64,000 nt of DNA from Phocoena phocoena (GCF_963924675.1 NC_089230.1:70361223-70425222); one strand, 5' to 3'; positions 33,122 through 46,021 are shown, numbered from the stretch's first letter. Translations and numbers: made by a program. The notes: generated by a model from the letters alone, not told the origin.

Positions 33122-34505
33122 TAGATGCAAAAAGACGCAACAAAGTATTAGCAAACTGAATTCAACAATACATTAAAAGTATCATATACCATGATCAAGT
33201 GGGATTTATTCCAGGGATGCAGGGATGGTTCAACATCCACAAATCAGTCAATGTGATACACCACATTAACAAAATGAAAGATAAAAATCATATGATCATC
33301 TCAATAGATGCAGAAAAAGTACTTGACCAAATTCAACATTCACTTATGAAATCGAGGGAACATACTTCAACATAATAAAGGCCATATATGATAAGCCCAT
33401 AGCTAACATAATACTCAAAGTGAAAAGCTGAAAGCTTCTCCTCTAAGATCAGGAACAAGACAAAGATGTCCACTCTCACCACTTTTATTCAACACAGTAT
33501 TGGAAGTCGTAGCCAGAGCAATTAGGCAAGAAAAATAAATAAATAACATCCAAATTAGAAGGGAAGAAGTAAAAATTGTCACTATTTGCAGATGACATGA
33601 TATTATATGCAGAAAACCCTAAAGACTCCACCAAAAATATAAATTGGTACAACCACAGTGGAAAACAGTATGGAGGTTGCTCAAAAAATTAAAATTAGAA
33701 CTACCATATGATCTAGCAATTCCACTTCTGGGTATTTATCTGAAGAAAACAAAAACACTAATTCAAAAAGATACGCTCATGCCTATGTTCATTGCAGAAT
33801 TATTTACAGTAGCCAAGATATGGAAACAACCTAAGTGTCCATCAATGGATAAATGGATAAGGACATTTTAGGTATATATCCAGAAAAAAAATGAAAACAC
33901 TAATTCGAAAAGATACATGCACCCCAGCGTTCATAGCAGCATTATTTACAATTGCCAAGAAATGGAAGCAACCTAAATGTCTATCAACAGATGAATGGAT
34001 AAGGAAGATGTTGTATGTATATATACACAATGGAATACATATATCTATATCTATATAAAATGGAATACTACTCAGCCATAAAAATGAATGAAATTTTGCC
34101 ATTTGCAATAACATTGATAGACTTGGAGGGCATAACACTAAGTGAAGTCAGACAGAGAAAGACAAATACTGTATACCAGTTATATGTGGCATCTAAAAAA
34201 TAAAACAAACTAGTGAATATAACAAGAAACAGACCCAGATATAGAGAAAAGACTAGTGGTTACTTGTGGGCAGTGGGAAGCGGGGAGAGGCAATATAGGG
34301 GTAGGGAATTAAGAGGTACAAACTATTATGTATAAAAGAAGCCACATAAGCTATGAGGTTACATAGTAGAACACAGGGAATACAGCCAATATTTTACAAT
34401 AATAATTATAAATGGAGTATAATATTTAAAAATTGTGAATTACTATACTGTACACCTGTAATATATATAATATTGTATATCAACTATACTTCAATAAAAA
34501 CGATG
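33122..34505 (+). mobile_element. Old L1 with internal deletion and duplicated ORF2 end
   Basis: The left part (33122-33640) is the reverse transcriptase region of ORF2, including the catalytic FADDM at 33585-33599. At about 33643 the sequence jumps to the ORF2 C-terminus ('tggtacaaccacagtggaaa'). The block encoding '[10 protein letters not shown]' to '[14 protein letters not shown]' (33710-33862) recurs in diverged form at 33868-34008. The 3'UTR follows, ending 'atcaactatacttcaataaa' at about 34497. It is either a rearranged element or two L1s inserted together. Confidence 0.75.
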
Positions 34506-34529
34506 CACAAATAAAAGGAATTTTAGTTT

Positions 34530-34845
34530 AACTATACTATTATTCAACCATAAAAAAGAATGAAATCTCACCACTCACAACAATGTGGCTGGACCTTGAG
34601 GACATCATGCTAAATGAAAAAAGTAGACAGAGAAAAATGAATACCATATGATTATATGAGCTCTCTTATATGTGGAATCTAAAAACAAAACAAAACAAAA
34701 AGCTCATAGATATGGAGAACAGGTTGGCAGTTGCAAGAAGCGAAGGGTAGGGCGTGGGAGAAATAGGTGACCTGGTTATGTTTTAGTTTAAATAAATTGA
34801 ATAAAAATGTTAATAACGAAACAAACAAACAAAAACAAAAATTAC
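34530..34845 (+). mobile_element. Second L1 3' end fragment
   Basis: 'tattattcaaccataaaaaa', 'aatgtggctggaccttgagg', 'catcatgctaaatgaaaaaa', 'ataccatatgattatatgag' and a long A/C-rich tail give another L1 3' end directly after the preceding L1. Confidence 0.7.
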
Positions 34846-34904
34846 CTGCTAGCACATTTGTACCCTCCAATAGAGCTTTTAGTAGTATCCTAGAGTAAAG
34901 ACGA

Positions 34905-35105
34905 TGGAAGACATTGTGCAGAGGTTAAGAGCACACATTCTAGAGTAGAACCAAGCAGGGCTCTCTGCCCTTTACCAGCTTGGGTGGATGACTTGACCAC
35001 TCTGAACCTCAGTTTGCTCATGTAGCAAATAAGGATCCTATTAATACCTGCTTTATAGGGTGATTGTGAGGATTAAATGAAATGATGGGGAATCAAGACT
35101 TCACA
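34905..35105 (+). mobile_element. MIR SINE
   Basis: 'gtgcagaggttaagagcaca', 'acttgaccactctgaacctc', 'agtttgctcatgtagcaaat' and 'gtgattgtgaggattaaatg' give a clear plus-strand MIR. Confidence 0.8.
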
Positions 35106-35561
35106 CCATTTCATGACATCTAATAACTGTCAGCTGCTCTGGTTTATGTATTTGTGGGGTTTTTTGCTTATTTATTCCTTGAGGCTTTACTGCAGCTGTA
35201 GCCTAGAACAGACTAAGTCTTCGATTAAAGTTGAATGAGTGAATGGTGACTTAAAAAATATCTCAGAGATCTAGCTCCTTACATGTAAGAAGTATTTAAA
35301 AAATGATATTCTATGATTCACTTGAATAACATACTGAAGTAGCTTACAATTCATACAGTGAGAGATGTGACAGAAGAGACGTGATGAAAGAAAGATGATT
35401 CTCTTAAACATGTACTCTTGTTAGAATTTTTATGTTGTTATGATTTAGGTGCAACTCAACAAAAGTGCTACTTTTCGGAAAAGTCGCTCCTATGTGAATC
35501 ATGAAATAGATGAATTATTCACACTGACTTCACAAAGAAAGACCTTTCCCATGGAAAAATG

Positions 35562-35999
35562 TTATTGCAAAAGTACACTAAAAGGGGCAACAGTCTCCAT
35601 CTTTGAGCTTGGAACTATAAGAACCGTCTTCGGCCTAATCGGTCTTTCTGTTGCCACAGTGTTCCCCAGGGTTTCAAAGGTTGTGGGTACAGTTGCCTGT
35701 CTTAATGGAAAGCGAGGTACCTGCCTAACAAGTTCCTGACCTGGAATGGTACCTGAAAAGCCTGGTCCAAGGTTCGCATTGGTGGTTTCACTCCTATCAC
35801 AGGAGCGATAGGAAGACAGGAAGGTAGAGAAGTCCCAGATTCTTCTACTGTCTTTCATTATGTCAGGAGTTTTGCTAAAGATAAGAAAATATGAATCTAC
35901 TTCTATTTTATGCTTTGCTATAAAATGCTTTTCATGGGATTTATCTGTATCATTATTATTACTATTATTATTATTCATACCTTTTAAACAAAACCTCAC
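35562..35999 (-). CDS. Unrecognised 145-codon minus-strand frame (probably not a gene)
   Basis: The frame is open for 145 codons from ATG 35997-35999. The N-terminus contains an asparagine run (NNNNSNNN-like) from a TAA/ATT microsatellite, which is non-coding in character. The middle and C-terminus have mixed composition with no recognised domain and no Cys/His pattern. The opposite strand is also open for 96 codons (35449-35739), so the lack of stops may reflect composition. It could be a remnant of an unrecognised old element. Confidence 0.15.
   Translation of the reverse strand: MRFCLKGMNNNNSNNNDTDKSHEKHFIAKHKIEVDSYFLIFSKTPDIMKDSRRIWDFSTFLSSYRSCDRSETTNANLGPGFSGTIPGQELVRQVPRFPLRQATVPTTFETLGNTVATERPIRPKTVLIVPSSKMETVAPFSVLLQ
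35945..35976 (+). repeat. (ATT)n simple repeat
   Basis: About ten imperfect ATT units with one ACT interruption. Confidence 0.85.
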
Positions 36000-36039
36000 C
36001 CTATAAATTTAAATGCATTATATATTTGACTTCTTATAA

Positions 36040-36420
36040 AACTTTTCAGGACTTTTAAAAGAGCAGTTTTACATTTACAGGAAAATTAAAAGGAAAGTAC
36101 AGAGATTTCTCATCCACCCCCCTGCCCCTACATGTGCACGGCCTCCCCTATTACCAAATTCACCACCAGGATGGTACATTTGTTACAACTGATGAATCTA
36201 CATTGACACATCATATTCACCAAAGTCCGCAGTTTACGTTAGGATTCACTCTTGGCGTTCTATGGTCTTGGACAAATGTATAATGATGTGTATCCATCAT
36301 TGTAGTATCATACAGAATATTTTCACTGCCCTAAAAATACTCTATGTTTTGCTTTTTCATCCATTCCCTTGCCAAACCCTCTTTAAAAATTTTACTCTAT
36401 CCCTGTAGCTCCTCCCATTC
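36040..36420 (-). mobile_element. Old L1 fragment, minus strand
   Basis: 'ttttacatttacaggaaaat', 'ggtacatttgttacaactga', 'tcaccaaagtccgcagttta', 'ttaggattcactcttggcgt', 'ggacaaatgtataatgatgt' and 'tttcactgccctaaaaatac' match the complement of an old L1 3' region. No open frame remains. Confidence 0.6.
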
Positions 36421-37194
36421 TATTGATACTATCTCTTAAGCGTGTATAAAGTACTTGTTTCTTCACTGGTAGATAGTAGGTGGTGTAACCTTTGTTTTAT
36501 ATATGCAGGAGGTGAAGTTTTCATTATGTTAAAGATTTGTGCTCTGTACCTTTCCCCAGCAATATATTTCAGGAGGAAATCTGCATTCTTTATGAGTCTG
36601 GCCCTAAAACTCCACAGATTTCAATTATCCTCTGAGTTTAGTTATGCATCAAAAGATCTCTTTTTTTTTCCCCAAAAAAATATGGTGCCTAAAATGAAAA
36701 GCTGCTAGGTTGTTCATACACTGTGCTTTGAGGAACAGCTTTTCACAGATGGAAAGGCATAAAAATGATGGGCTGTTATCTTGTAGCCTGAAACTCCAGG
36801 CTCTGAACATATGAAATATTGATATTAAATCAAGCTGTACCTGGTTTCTCCCATATGAATCCTTCCAAGTTCTTGACCTCTCTTCTGTTGCTGTTTCATT
36901 TTAGGCAGAATTCCAGAGGCAGGGGGTGGATAGAGGGGATATGTGGCCTCAGTGAAAGACAAAATGAAATTGGACTAGCCTGTTTGTGTATTAGTAAATT
37001 CAGGGATGGCAGAAAACAGTAAAAATAAGGGTAGTGACAATATGGTCAAACAGAGGAACACTTATTCAATGTGAACTCTTTTCATTCATGTGCAATGGCA
37101 TCATTAAAAGCTGACAACAGCACTTCTAATATTCATAAGTAATAGACTGTGAAAGAAAATAAATTCTATATAAGATTCTAATTATACAGATTAT

Positions 37195-37570
37195 TAGTTA
37201 AGGTAATACTTGCTGCTGTAAAAACAAATCCAAAGCGTATAACAGTTCAAACACATATTTCTCACTCATGGATGGCCAGATGAGTGTTCCTGATTTGATG
37301 GGGCTCACCTCCGGCCACTGATTCAGGGTACTTCCCTCCTCCCATCTGTGGCTCTATATCAGCTTTAACACAAAGCTGTTGCCACATTCCTCGGCATCAA
37401 TTCATGTGAAGGAAAACAGCCTAGGGAATCTATCAGGGGAGGTTTTTATACACCAGGCTCAGAAATGCTACACATCACGTCTAACTCATTCCATCAGTCA
37501 CCTGGCTACATCTAAGTATAATACAGTCTTATAAAATGTTATCTGGCTGCATGGCCTGGAAGAGGAAGAA
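37195..37570 (-). mobile_element. Ancient interspersed repeat, LTR-like (tentative)
   Basis: 'ctgctgtaaaaacaaatcca', 'acacatatttctcactcatg', 'cctcccatctgtggctctat', 'ggaggtttttatacaccagg' and 'cattccatcagtcacctggc' form a pattern I recognise as a common old mammalian repeat, probably an LTR in reverse. The family is not assigned. Confidence 0.4.
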
Positions 37571-37834
37571 AAGCTTTCGTTGATCATCTAGAAGTCTTTT
37601 CCATAGCTGGCATATTTTCAATAGGAGCACCTTCAAAACTTTTCTTCATAGATAATTGGACAAGATCATGAAACAAATGGGTTATTGGGATAAAGAGTGG
37701 TTTTCACAAAAAAGGGGGGAAAAAGATATCTCATCTTTTTAATACATCTTGAAAATGTAGTTTGCCTTTTCAGTCCCTGTAATTGTCTTACCATTCTGTC
37801 TGAAAGCAATATAGTAAAAGAAAGTCATACACAA

Positions 37835-37925
37835 CTGGATTTTCAAAATTCACAAAGATATGAAGGCAGACATAGCAATTAAACTCAGATCTGTCAGTTG
37901 TCAAAGCCCAAACCATCAAACGCTA
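37835..37925 (-). mobile_element. MIR SINE fragment, minus strand
   Basis: 'ttaaactcagatctgtcagt' followed by 'gtcaaagcccaaaccatc' matches the reversed MIR 5' end. Confidence 0.45.
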
Positions 37926-37929
37926 GAAG

Positions 37930-39775
37930 ATTCTGCCTTTCTTGGCTACCCTGGGTCTAGTCCAAACCTTGGTTCTTAATATCTGGTAGAACAGCTACAG
38001 AGTCATGAGGACATGGAATGAAATCAAGAAGAAAAATTTCTGGAGTGTTAGTCATAAAAACTTACAGTGTCAGTAACAGGTAATTACTGCTCTTTCCAGG
38101 GACTCCTATATAGGTAACAGTTATTCCAAGTTCTTTGTAATAACTCCCATCTAATCGCAGAGTACTTATATCCATCCTGGGGATAAATTGTACACTTTCT
38201 GGAGGTTAACTGTTTCAGGACCTGACATATAATTTAGATTAAGAATTCACTAGTTGGCTCCCAGGGGGCCCAACCACCAACAGGAAAACTAATTTCCAAG
38301 ATCATCTTTGCAACCAAATTCTATTCATATAAATTTTATTTCTAGCTTTAAAACCTTGCATTTCAAAATCAATTTTGTAAATATTCTTTGAGGTATGCTA
38401 GCAAAATAGAAGAGTGACAATGTTATGCTGAAATTCACTGACAGTTTACCATCCCAATCCCTGATACTGGCTTTTATCCAGAAGCTTTGCCCTCTTCTGT
38501 GCTCTGCTGTGTTAGTTTATCAGTCTTAAAAATCACTTGGAAAATCAGAAAATTTTTCCAATGTCACTTATATATAATCAATAATTTCTTTGCTAAACAC
38601 ATGGCTTCTGTGACTCACAAATTAAGAATATGTTTCTTAGAGAAAAGAAATATGCCGTGGATTAAATACGTATATTCAGTTTCCACACATTTATGAACAT
38701 TTTTTTGAACATCCACTAGATGAAGACATCATAACACATTGAACATAAAAAGAAAAAATGGACATGTTTTGCCCCCTATGAGGCAAAGGTGGAGAGGTAA
38801 TATATTTACCCAATATGAATCAATGATATTCACTAAACAATAAATAATAAATCCTCTCATAAGGAACAATAAGTCAACAAATGAAAAATCCTCTCCTAGG
38901 ATGGCAGGCTAAAGAAGTATTTGCTTTCAGGCTAGATCATGGAATTCTAGAAATGAATTATTTAACTGAAATTAATATGCCCTTGATGTGCTGTTAAACA
39001 AAATAGTTAATAAAGCTAAAGAGTAATCTAATAATCTGGTTTAATATTTAGGATTCATAAGAATGAGTAAATAAGGTAATATGAAAATATAAGAATCAGT
39101 TCCACAAATGCAGGGGTTAAAAAAGAAGAGACCCCGTTAATGAGAATTATTGCCTTTCTGAGTATAGATCCTTAAAAATGTCTTTTAAAATACCTCTGAT
39201 TTAGCAAAGTGGGTGGAAAACTCCTGGTAACTTCAGTTTCTTATGTTCACTATTGTTCTTGCATGAGGAAAGAATAGCTAATTTCTGATCCCAATGCTCT
39301 TTTATGATCTTTCAGAGATAAGGTGTTTTTAAGATATAATCCACAAAAGAAGACCTGGGGACGTATATATTGATCCCAGGAAAGCATAACCTTAAGGAAA
39401 ATATTTTAGCAGGAAACTTCACACAGTGATATTATAGCATGGTTTGATATCATTAGCCCATACTGATAAACATTCCACTTTAAACCAAAGTGGAAAATAT
39501 AGATTACACTTCAGGTAAAAAATTATTTCACCAAATTAATAAGGGAAACCTAGGCCTAAGTTACACAGCAATCAGGATATGCTAAAAAAAGAAAGTGGTG
39601 AGCCAAGTAAAGTTGGAAAGCAAATGTATTCTTGGTCTAAAATCCTTTTCGAAATGTAACTGCACCAAGTTGACAGAAAATCAGTTTGTTTTGATTCCAG
39701 GGGTCTTGACTGCGCAATTAATAATTTGCACTCTGAATTTAAAATTGTTGGAAGCAATATGGTGAAGATGACACA
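37930..39775. other. No gene recognised; unique AT-rich sequence
   Basis: Apart from a perfect 9-bp inverted repeat at 39473-39495, nothing stands out. All frames are under 70 codons. Confidence 0.4.
39473..39495. repeat. Perfect 9-bp inverted repeat, 5-nt spacer
   Basis: ttccacttt (39473-39481) and aaagtggaa (39487-39495) are exact reverse complements separated by aaacc. This is likely chance. Confidence 0.85.
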
Positions 39776-39779
39776 CATC

Positions 39780-39870
39780 TGGACCCAGAGCCCACATGCA
39801 CCATCTACGGGTTCCCAGCCTTGTGACCTTGGGCAAGTCCCTTCAACCCTCTATGTCTTGCCCTGACACC
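39780..39870 (+). mobile_element. MIR SINE fragment
   Basis: 'gggttcccagccttgtgacc' and 'ttgggcaagtcccttcaacc' match the MIR 5' half. Confidence 0.55.
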
Positions 39871-39874
39871 GTAT

Positions 39875-41780
39875 GTACTGGAGTGTCCTCCATCCTGCCT
39901 GCTGCCTCCTGCTGTCCACCATGCTGCTCTCAGCATTCTGACTGGCCAACAACCTCAAGCTGCTGGCTGACTGTGGCAGGGTGAGTTTGGAAGATAGGTG
40001 GTCACACCGGAGAGCTCTGGAGGGAAAACCATGCTGGATGAGGTCTTTGAGGGTCTTTAGAAAAGACAGCTCATGCATTTCCAGAGTCATAAATTGTCAC
40101 ACGAAGCCAATGATCTCATTTTAGTGATATTTGTTGTTGAAAGAAGTATGGTGACAACTTGTCTTAAAATCATTTCATGACGTTGTGGTAAATAATGTCA
40201 GCCCAGCCCCGAGCACAGGCATCTCACGCCGCCTTTAAAGGTGAACAAACCAACAAAAAAGAAACTTCTTGATCCTCCTCCAACCAAAAGAGGCGGAAGT
40301 GCAAAATCATCATATCTATTTGAAAATATAGAGTATACCTCCATTTTTGTCGTGAAGTACAGTGCCGTATTTGCAAGATTAGTTTTATTTTGTATGTACC
40401 CTGTAGTGCTCAACATTTTAATTGCCACTTCCTCAATAAAGCTATTGGAAATCTTCCATCCTGCCATTAGCGCTTGCAAAATAACTGTTAACAATAGGTT
40501 ATCCAGACACAGAAACTTTATAATTAATGTTGGAATAGTCTTCAAAGCCTAGTGACTAACATATATCCTATAAAAATTACTGGACTTCATTCAATGCTGT
40601 TCTGCTGTTTTAAAGTTCAATAAATGTGTTGAGGGGGAGATATTTGGCAACCTAAGTTGGGCAGTCTGGCAGTGAGACCTGAGACGCTGGAGGGTTTGAT
40701 TTCTGTTTTGTGGTAAATGCACCAAAGGCCTCCAGTTTCAGCGCAACCCCTGAAAGGCTGAAGGAGATCTGACCAAATGCAACCCCCGGTGGGAATCTGA
40801 ACAGTCATCTGGGGCTGTATTCCCACCTTGACAGCTGATGAGGCACTGGGACAGGTTCCATTTAAGCAATAAAACACAACAGGCCATGTATATATCTGGG
40901 TGATTATAGCATAACTCAGATTGTGTTATAAGTCATGAGGCTGAAGGCCAAGTGTCTTAACTCCATGAGAAGTGCAATATTGGCCCTGAAACACACTGCC
41001 TGAAGTGTCTTACTGCTGTCAAGAAATGGAATTTCTATAGTACATTAAGAAAAGGAAAACACTTAGCACAGTGGATTTAAAATAACCATGGCTATGACAT
41101 CACTGACAGCTAATCAAAACTCTAATTGCAACCAGAGTTCTGAGGCTATTGTATGAAAGGTCTTAACAGACCCAGTCATGGATACAAGGAAGAACAATGC
41201 CGATGCCATGAGCAAAAACTTCAGTAGCACAGGACCTGAAGCAAGAATGGGGTAGGCTGGCAGATTTCAGACAATCTCATTAGCAGTGAATTGGTAACGC
41301 TGCAGTGAACTCACCTTGAGCAGGTTAGCCAAGAAAAAGCAGTGCAAACACCCCCTGAATACTCTTCCTCCTTCAGTAGCAACCTTCATTTTCATACAAT
41401 TAAATATTTCTTTAAATGATTAAAAGATAAGGCAGCATAAATGGAAAAAAACATCCAGTTCACATGCTCTAGAAGAAATGAAAGAATATAATGAACTTAG
41501 AGAGCTTGGGGGTCACATGTTACTCGTGATCCGTGCAAGTTATTTCCAGTGATATTAAGTTGAAGTTGCCCAAAAGGATTGAAGTCAGTATGTGGTCATA
41601 AGGACCCAGTTCAGATTTTACATCTGAATCTGTGTAGCACCACAAAGTGGAACGTACCTTTCAAGGTCCAGGTAACAGCCTCAATTAATTTAGTCATGCC
41701 AAAGCACACACTGAGAAGTACATTCAGAAGGCATGTATCAGGGAAGCATATAACATCTTAAGTGAGAGCAAAAAGAGGGC
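39875..41780. other. No gene recognised; unique sequence
   Basis: Frames of 86-115 codons at 40198-40552 and 40617-40877 show no domain and overlap antisense frames. No confident repeat is seen. Confidence 0.4.
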
Positions 41781-41784
41781 TTGT

Positions 41785-41870
41785 CTCAGGAGCCAGAGGA
41801 TCTGAGCCTAATGATTTTCTGGGTCACCATGGATAAGTATTTAATTTTCGTGGGCTTTAGTTTACCTCCA
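41785..41870 (+). mobile_element. Possible MIR fragment
   Basis: 'ccagaggatctgagcctaat' and 'tgggctttagtttacctcca' weakly match a MIR. Confidence 0.35.
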
Positions 41871-41874
41871 GTGA

Positions 41875-44340
41875 GCTCTCTTGGACTCTGGTTATAGATG
41901 TTGCTTCCTCAGCCTCAAAATGGAGCTACTCTGCCATTTCCTGGAAGTTTATTGACAATACCATAAAGAGGTAGATTATAATTTAGAAAGACTACCTTTC
42001 ACACATCGTAGGACATACATGTACATTTGGAAATAAAAGTTACATACGAACTTTACATCAGTTTCAGCAAAGATAGCCTTAGAGATAAGCCACTACTAAG
42101 GATCTCCAATTAATGGTACTGGAACAAAAAATTATTCATGTTCTTGTGGGAAAAAACAAGGAGGAGTTTGTCCCATTAGAATCCATTCAAGTTCTGGAGT
42201 GAACACAGCACAAAAACATGTTTCTTTCTTCTCAATTTATAGAAAAATTTTACCTATATCATATCCGTCAGCCATAATTATACTAATATACAGGTAATAA
42301 TTGTACCCTGTGACAAAATATTTTTAATAGTTTTATTTTTATATATTTCTAATAATCTTTATTTATATCGGCTTGGGTTCTTTTGGAACTATAAAAATGT
42401 TAAATGGGTAACCAAATGACTAAAATTGGATATAAGTAAAATTATTATTCCTTAAAAATATTAAACTCTTATTCTTAAGAAATAGATCAATTATTTTATC
42501 GTATCAAAATTGTATATATCTGGATTTTAAAATTCTGCTTTTTTTAGCCAATCCATTAAAAGGGTTTTAATGGCATCTGAATGGTTTTAATATATATTTT
42601 GGTTTAACTTGAAATAAGCCACATTTCCAAATTCGTTTTTAACTAATGATCCTGCAATAGACCGTTCATAGACTAGATCCTTCATAATTATAATACCTTT
42701 CTCTACGATAAGGCAAAGAACTAGAGTCCAATATATTTACAGTTAATGACTTAGGATCTAAAATATTTCCACAACCTCAAAGCTAGTCACTGAATAGTTT
42801 AATAAAAAATATTCCAATAACACCACTATTCCTAGAGTGTTGTGTCCTGTAAAACTGAAGTATTATACAGAAATCCAAGCTCTAGGGTCTAATGACCAGC
42901 TAATAACACATTAGTCAGAGCCACTATGAAATGATATTCTCTTTCGTTGTACATCAACGCCATGAATAAGTGCAAAACTGCTGTCGAAGTACATTCTTAA
43001 TACTTCTTATAACAATCTAACATAGCTTCACTTCTGAACTGACCTGCCTAGGACATACTATGGGCTCCCACAATGGGGACAATTCCTAATTATTTGAACT
43101 AATGAATGGCCTGAATAAGTTAAGCCAGCAAATAAACCCAGTTCTCTTATTGTAGACATTGCTTGTAACATATTTGTTAGAACTGTTGCTGGGATGTTGA
43201 CATGTTTGGCTAAACGATCCAAAAAATACATATTCTGCTCTAACAATCACCTCTCCTCAGAGGTTCCTGCTGTGCCGCGTGCGCACACACACGTAAAGGG
43301 AAGCAAAGTGCAAAGTGCTGGGGTTGTTTCTTGGATTTTATTGGCTTAGCCCTGCCCAATTATCTCCAGTGCAAAATGAAGGTGAAAACTCGATTGGGCT
43401 GTGTAAACTACAAAGTGGAGCCACTTCTTACCCCTACTCCTAACCCATATTAGGCTCTTACCACCTCTGGCCAGTCATATGACACAGAAATCAGAGCGAT
43501 GACCAACAAGTGCAGGCATACTTTGAGGGGAGCAACAAGACAGCTTCAGGCTTTCTCACTGCACCAGCAGCACCATGGAGGGGCACGGAAGAAAGCCCCT
43601 GGGTGCACGAGCATGAATACAGTAACCTGATCATCAGACCACCTGTCAATATTCCCGGAGTCTAAACAGTCAGCTTAGCAACTCTTCCGACTTGGGGAAG
43701 GGTGAGGAAGAGGCTTGAGCAGAGAGGGCTTGGAAAGGCAGAAGATCTCTCCCTTCCCATGTTTCCTCTCTGCCCAGCAATCCTTAAATTCTACAGGTTT
43801 AATTACTGTAAACATACATCTGCTGGGAAATGGGAGAGAATTGTGGGATTCTTTCAAGTAATATAATTCTGTTTGTCAGGGGTGTTTTCTAGGGAGTAGC
43901 TTCAGAAAAGAGAGCATGAGGAAGGAAGATGTTGTAGAGTGGGCAACAGAGAACGGGATTATCTGGCAGGCATTTTATTAGAGTCTATGGACTGTAAAAC
44001 ACCATATGGAGAAGCCTGCCGATGGCTCATTATTCACTGAAATCTCCTTCCCCCACCAACCAATAATCCTCCAGGTAGCAAAGGGACAGTGGAAATATGA
44101 ATATACACTCCATGAGGGGGAAGGAGGGGGATGAGACAAGCCTTTGCCCCACAAACAGAGCCTGTCTGCTGTGTAATCACCAAAATGATGTAACTTAAAT
44201 CTTTCTCTGCTGGATAAGCCAATCAAATTTTTTTAAAAAGAAAGAAAAATGGCTAAAAAGATGTGAATCAAGTATCAAAGGAGAAGAAGAAAAAAGACAA
44301 GCCTGAAAGAGCCACAAAGCAATGAACCAACCCTTGAGTA
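41875..44340. other. No gene recognised; unique sequence
   Basis: Very AT-rich at 42280-42620. A short minus frame at 43058-43246 ends near a CPHC motif. No confident repeat, RNA or gene is seen. Confidence 0.4.
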
Positions 44341-44344
44341 GTTA

Positions 44345-44805
44345 CAATGGATTGAATAATGTTCTCCCCAAATTCATGTCCCCCCAAAACGTGTGAATAT
44401 GACCTTATTTGGAAATAGGGTCTTTGCAGATATAATCAAGTGAAAATGAAGTCAAACTGGATTAGAGTGGGGCCCATGTCCGATATGACTGGTATTCTTA
44501 CAGAAAGAAGGAAATCTGGACACAGGCACAGAGAGAAGATGGTCATGTGAAGATGGAGACAGAGAGAGATTGGAGTTGATGCTCACACAAGCCAAGGAAA
44601 GCCGGGGATTGCCAGCACCCACGGTAAGCTAGGAGGAGGCAAGGAAGGATCCTCCCCTAGAGCCCTCAGGGAGAGTACGGCCCTGCTGACACTTTGATTT
44701 TGGATTTCTAGCCTCCAAAACTATGAGAGAATAAATTTCTGTTTTACACCAAGCAGTTTGTGGTAATCTGTTACGGCAGCTCAAGGAAACTAATACAGAC
44801 ACTAA
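44345..44805 (+). mobile_element. Solo LTR of MaLR (MLT1-like) type
   Basis: A full-length old LTR is visible: 'aatggattgaataatgttct', 'ttatttggaaatagggtctt', 'tgcagatataatcaagtgaa', 'acaagccaaggaaagccggg', 'ctgctgacactttgattttg', 'ctagcctccaaaactatgag' and the polyadenylation region 'agaataaatttctgttttac', ending 'ggaaactaatacag'. No retroviral genes adjoin it. Confidence 0.75.
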
Positions 44806-44814
44806 GGGTGTATT

Positions 44815-45675
44815 ACTAAAACTTGTATATTAGTTACATTGTTCTTTCTTTACATGACAATTTATTCTATTCACATACCAAAAAATTAGACTTTTCCATA
44901 GGAAAATAATATGATTTACCCGCTCCCAGAAAAACATGGGCTTGGAGTTTTCTTCCACTTCTACAAATTAATAGGTAGCAAACCCTCTCCCACTTCCTCT
45001 CCATTCCTCTTGTGATCATCATCATGCATTTACAAACTGGAATATCAGACTATGAGTACAGTTTTCAATCACGGAGTAAAATATTCCTCTGTGCTATGAG
45101 GACTACATGGAGATAAAATCTGCAACCCAGCCTCATTAAGACTATTATCTCCTCGATGACAAAATATACTAACTGATCCAAGCAAGCCACAATGAGACAA
45201 TTAGAATGATTACACAGATAATGTGATTAAATTACAGCATTTCTTTTAGGTATTAGTTTCTTTTCATTGTAATATGTATTCAGGAATTGTAAAGCATTTA
45301 GGATGAAATAAGTCTTGCTTCTCTAAGTTGTAGTAATGTCTTTTGAGGTGCTTAGAGGGTTTTACCCTCTACCTCATGCTACTGATTGAGAATTCCTTCT
45401 CTAAATTAATTTAATTTGCATCAAGGGAAATATAAACGGATTAATGGCACTAACCTTCGGCCTTTAAATGCACTCAGAAATAATGATCAGAACTGTCCCG
45501 CTGTGAGTTGTATGTTGGCAAAGTGGATTTATCATGCAATGGGGTCTAATGGGACCCAAGTATCCTGACTGAAGTGGAGGTTTTGGATGAAAGCCCAATT
45601 CTCAGCATTCTTATCTCGGCCCCAATGTCCAGGACCTGAATAAAAATTATAATCATAACGATAACAGTACCAAGA
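44815..45675. other. No gene recognised; unique AT-rich sequence
   Basis: No gene or confident repeat is seen. Confidence 0.4.
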
Positions 45676-45679
45676 GCGA

Positions 45680-45835
45680 CAGCTAACATTCATTGAACAT
45701 TTACTATGTTATAGACACCATGCTAAGAATTCTACCTCATTTAACCATCCCCAAAATTCTATGATATAGGTACCATTATTATCCCCATTCTATAAGTGAG
45801 GGAACAGATTTAGAGATGAAAAACAATTGTACCTG
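45680..45835 (-). mobile_element. MIR SINE, minus strand
   Basis: 'cattgaacatttactatgtt', 'gacaccatgctaagaattct', 'acctcatttaaccatcccca', 'ttattatccccattctataa' and 'gagggaacagatttagagat' give a clear reversed MIR. Confidence 0.8.
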
Positions 45836-46021
45836 TTGAGAACCACCCCAGCAGGGGAGAGATACCACCCCAAAAGGGGTAAATAAAGAGAGTTAAATGA
45901 AGTGACTATTTAAAAAGTTGTGGGTAGAATTAGGGGAAACCAGCAAGCAATGGTGAGAGGATAACCCCATCAGGAAGTTCTTACTATCGCAGGCTGGAAC
46001 ACTATAACACCAGCCAACAGC

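Noticed and set aside
35765..35800. A tRNA-like B box (ggttcgcattg)
   Set aside because: No A box, acceptor stem or five-pair T arm can be folded around it.
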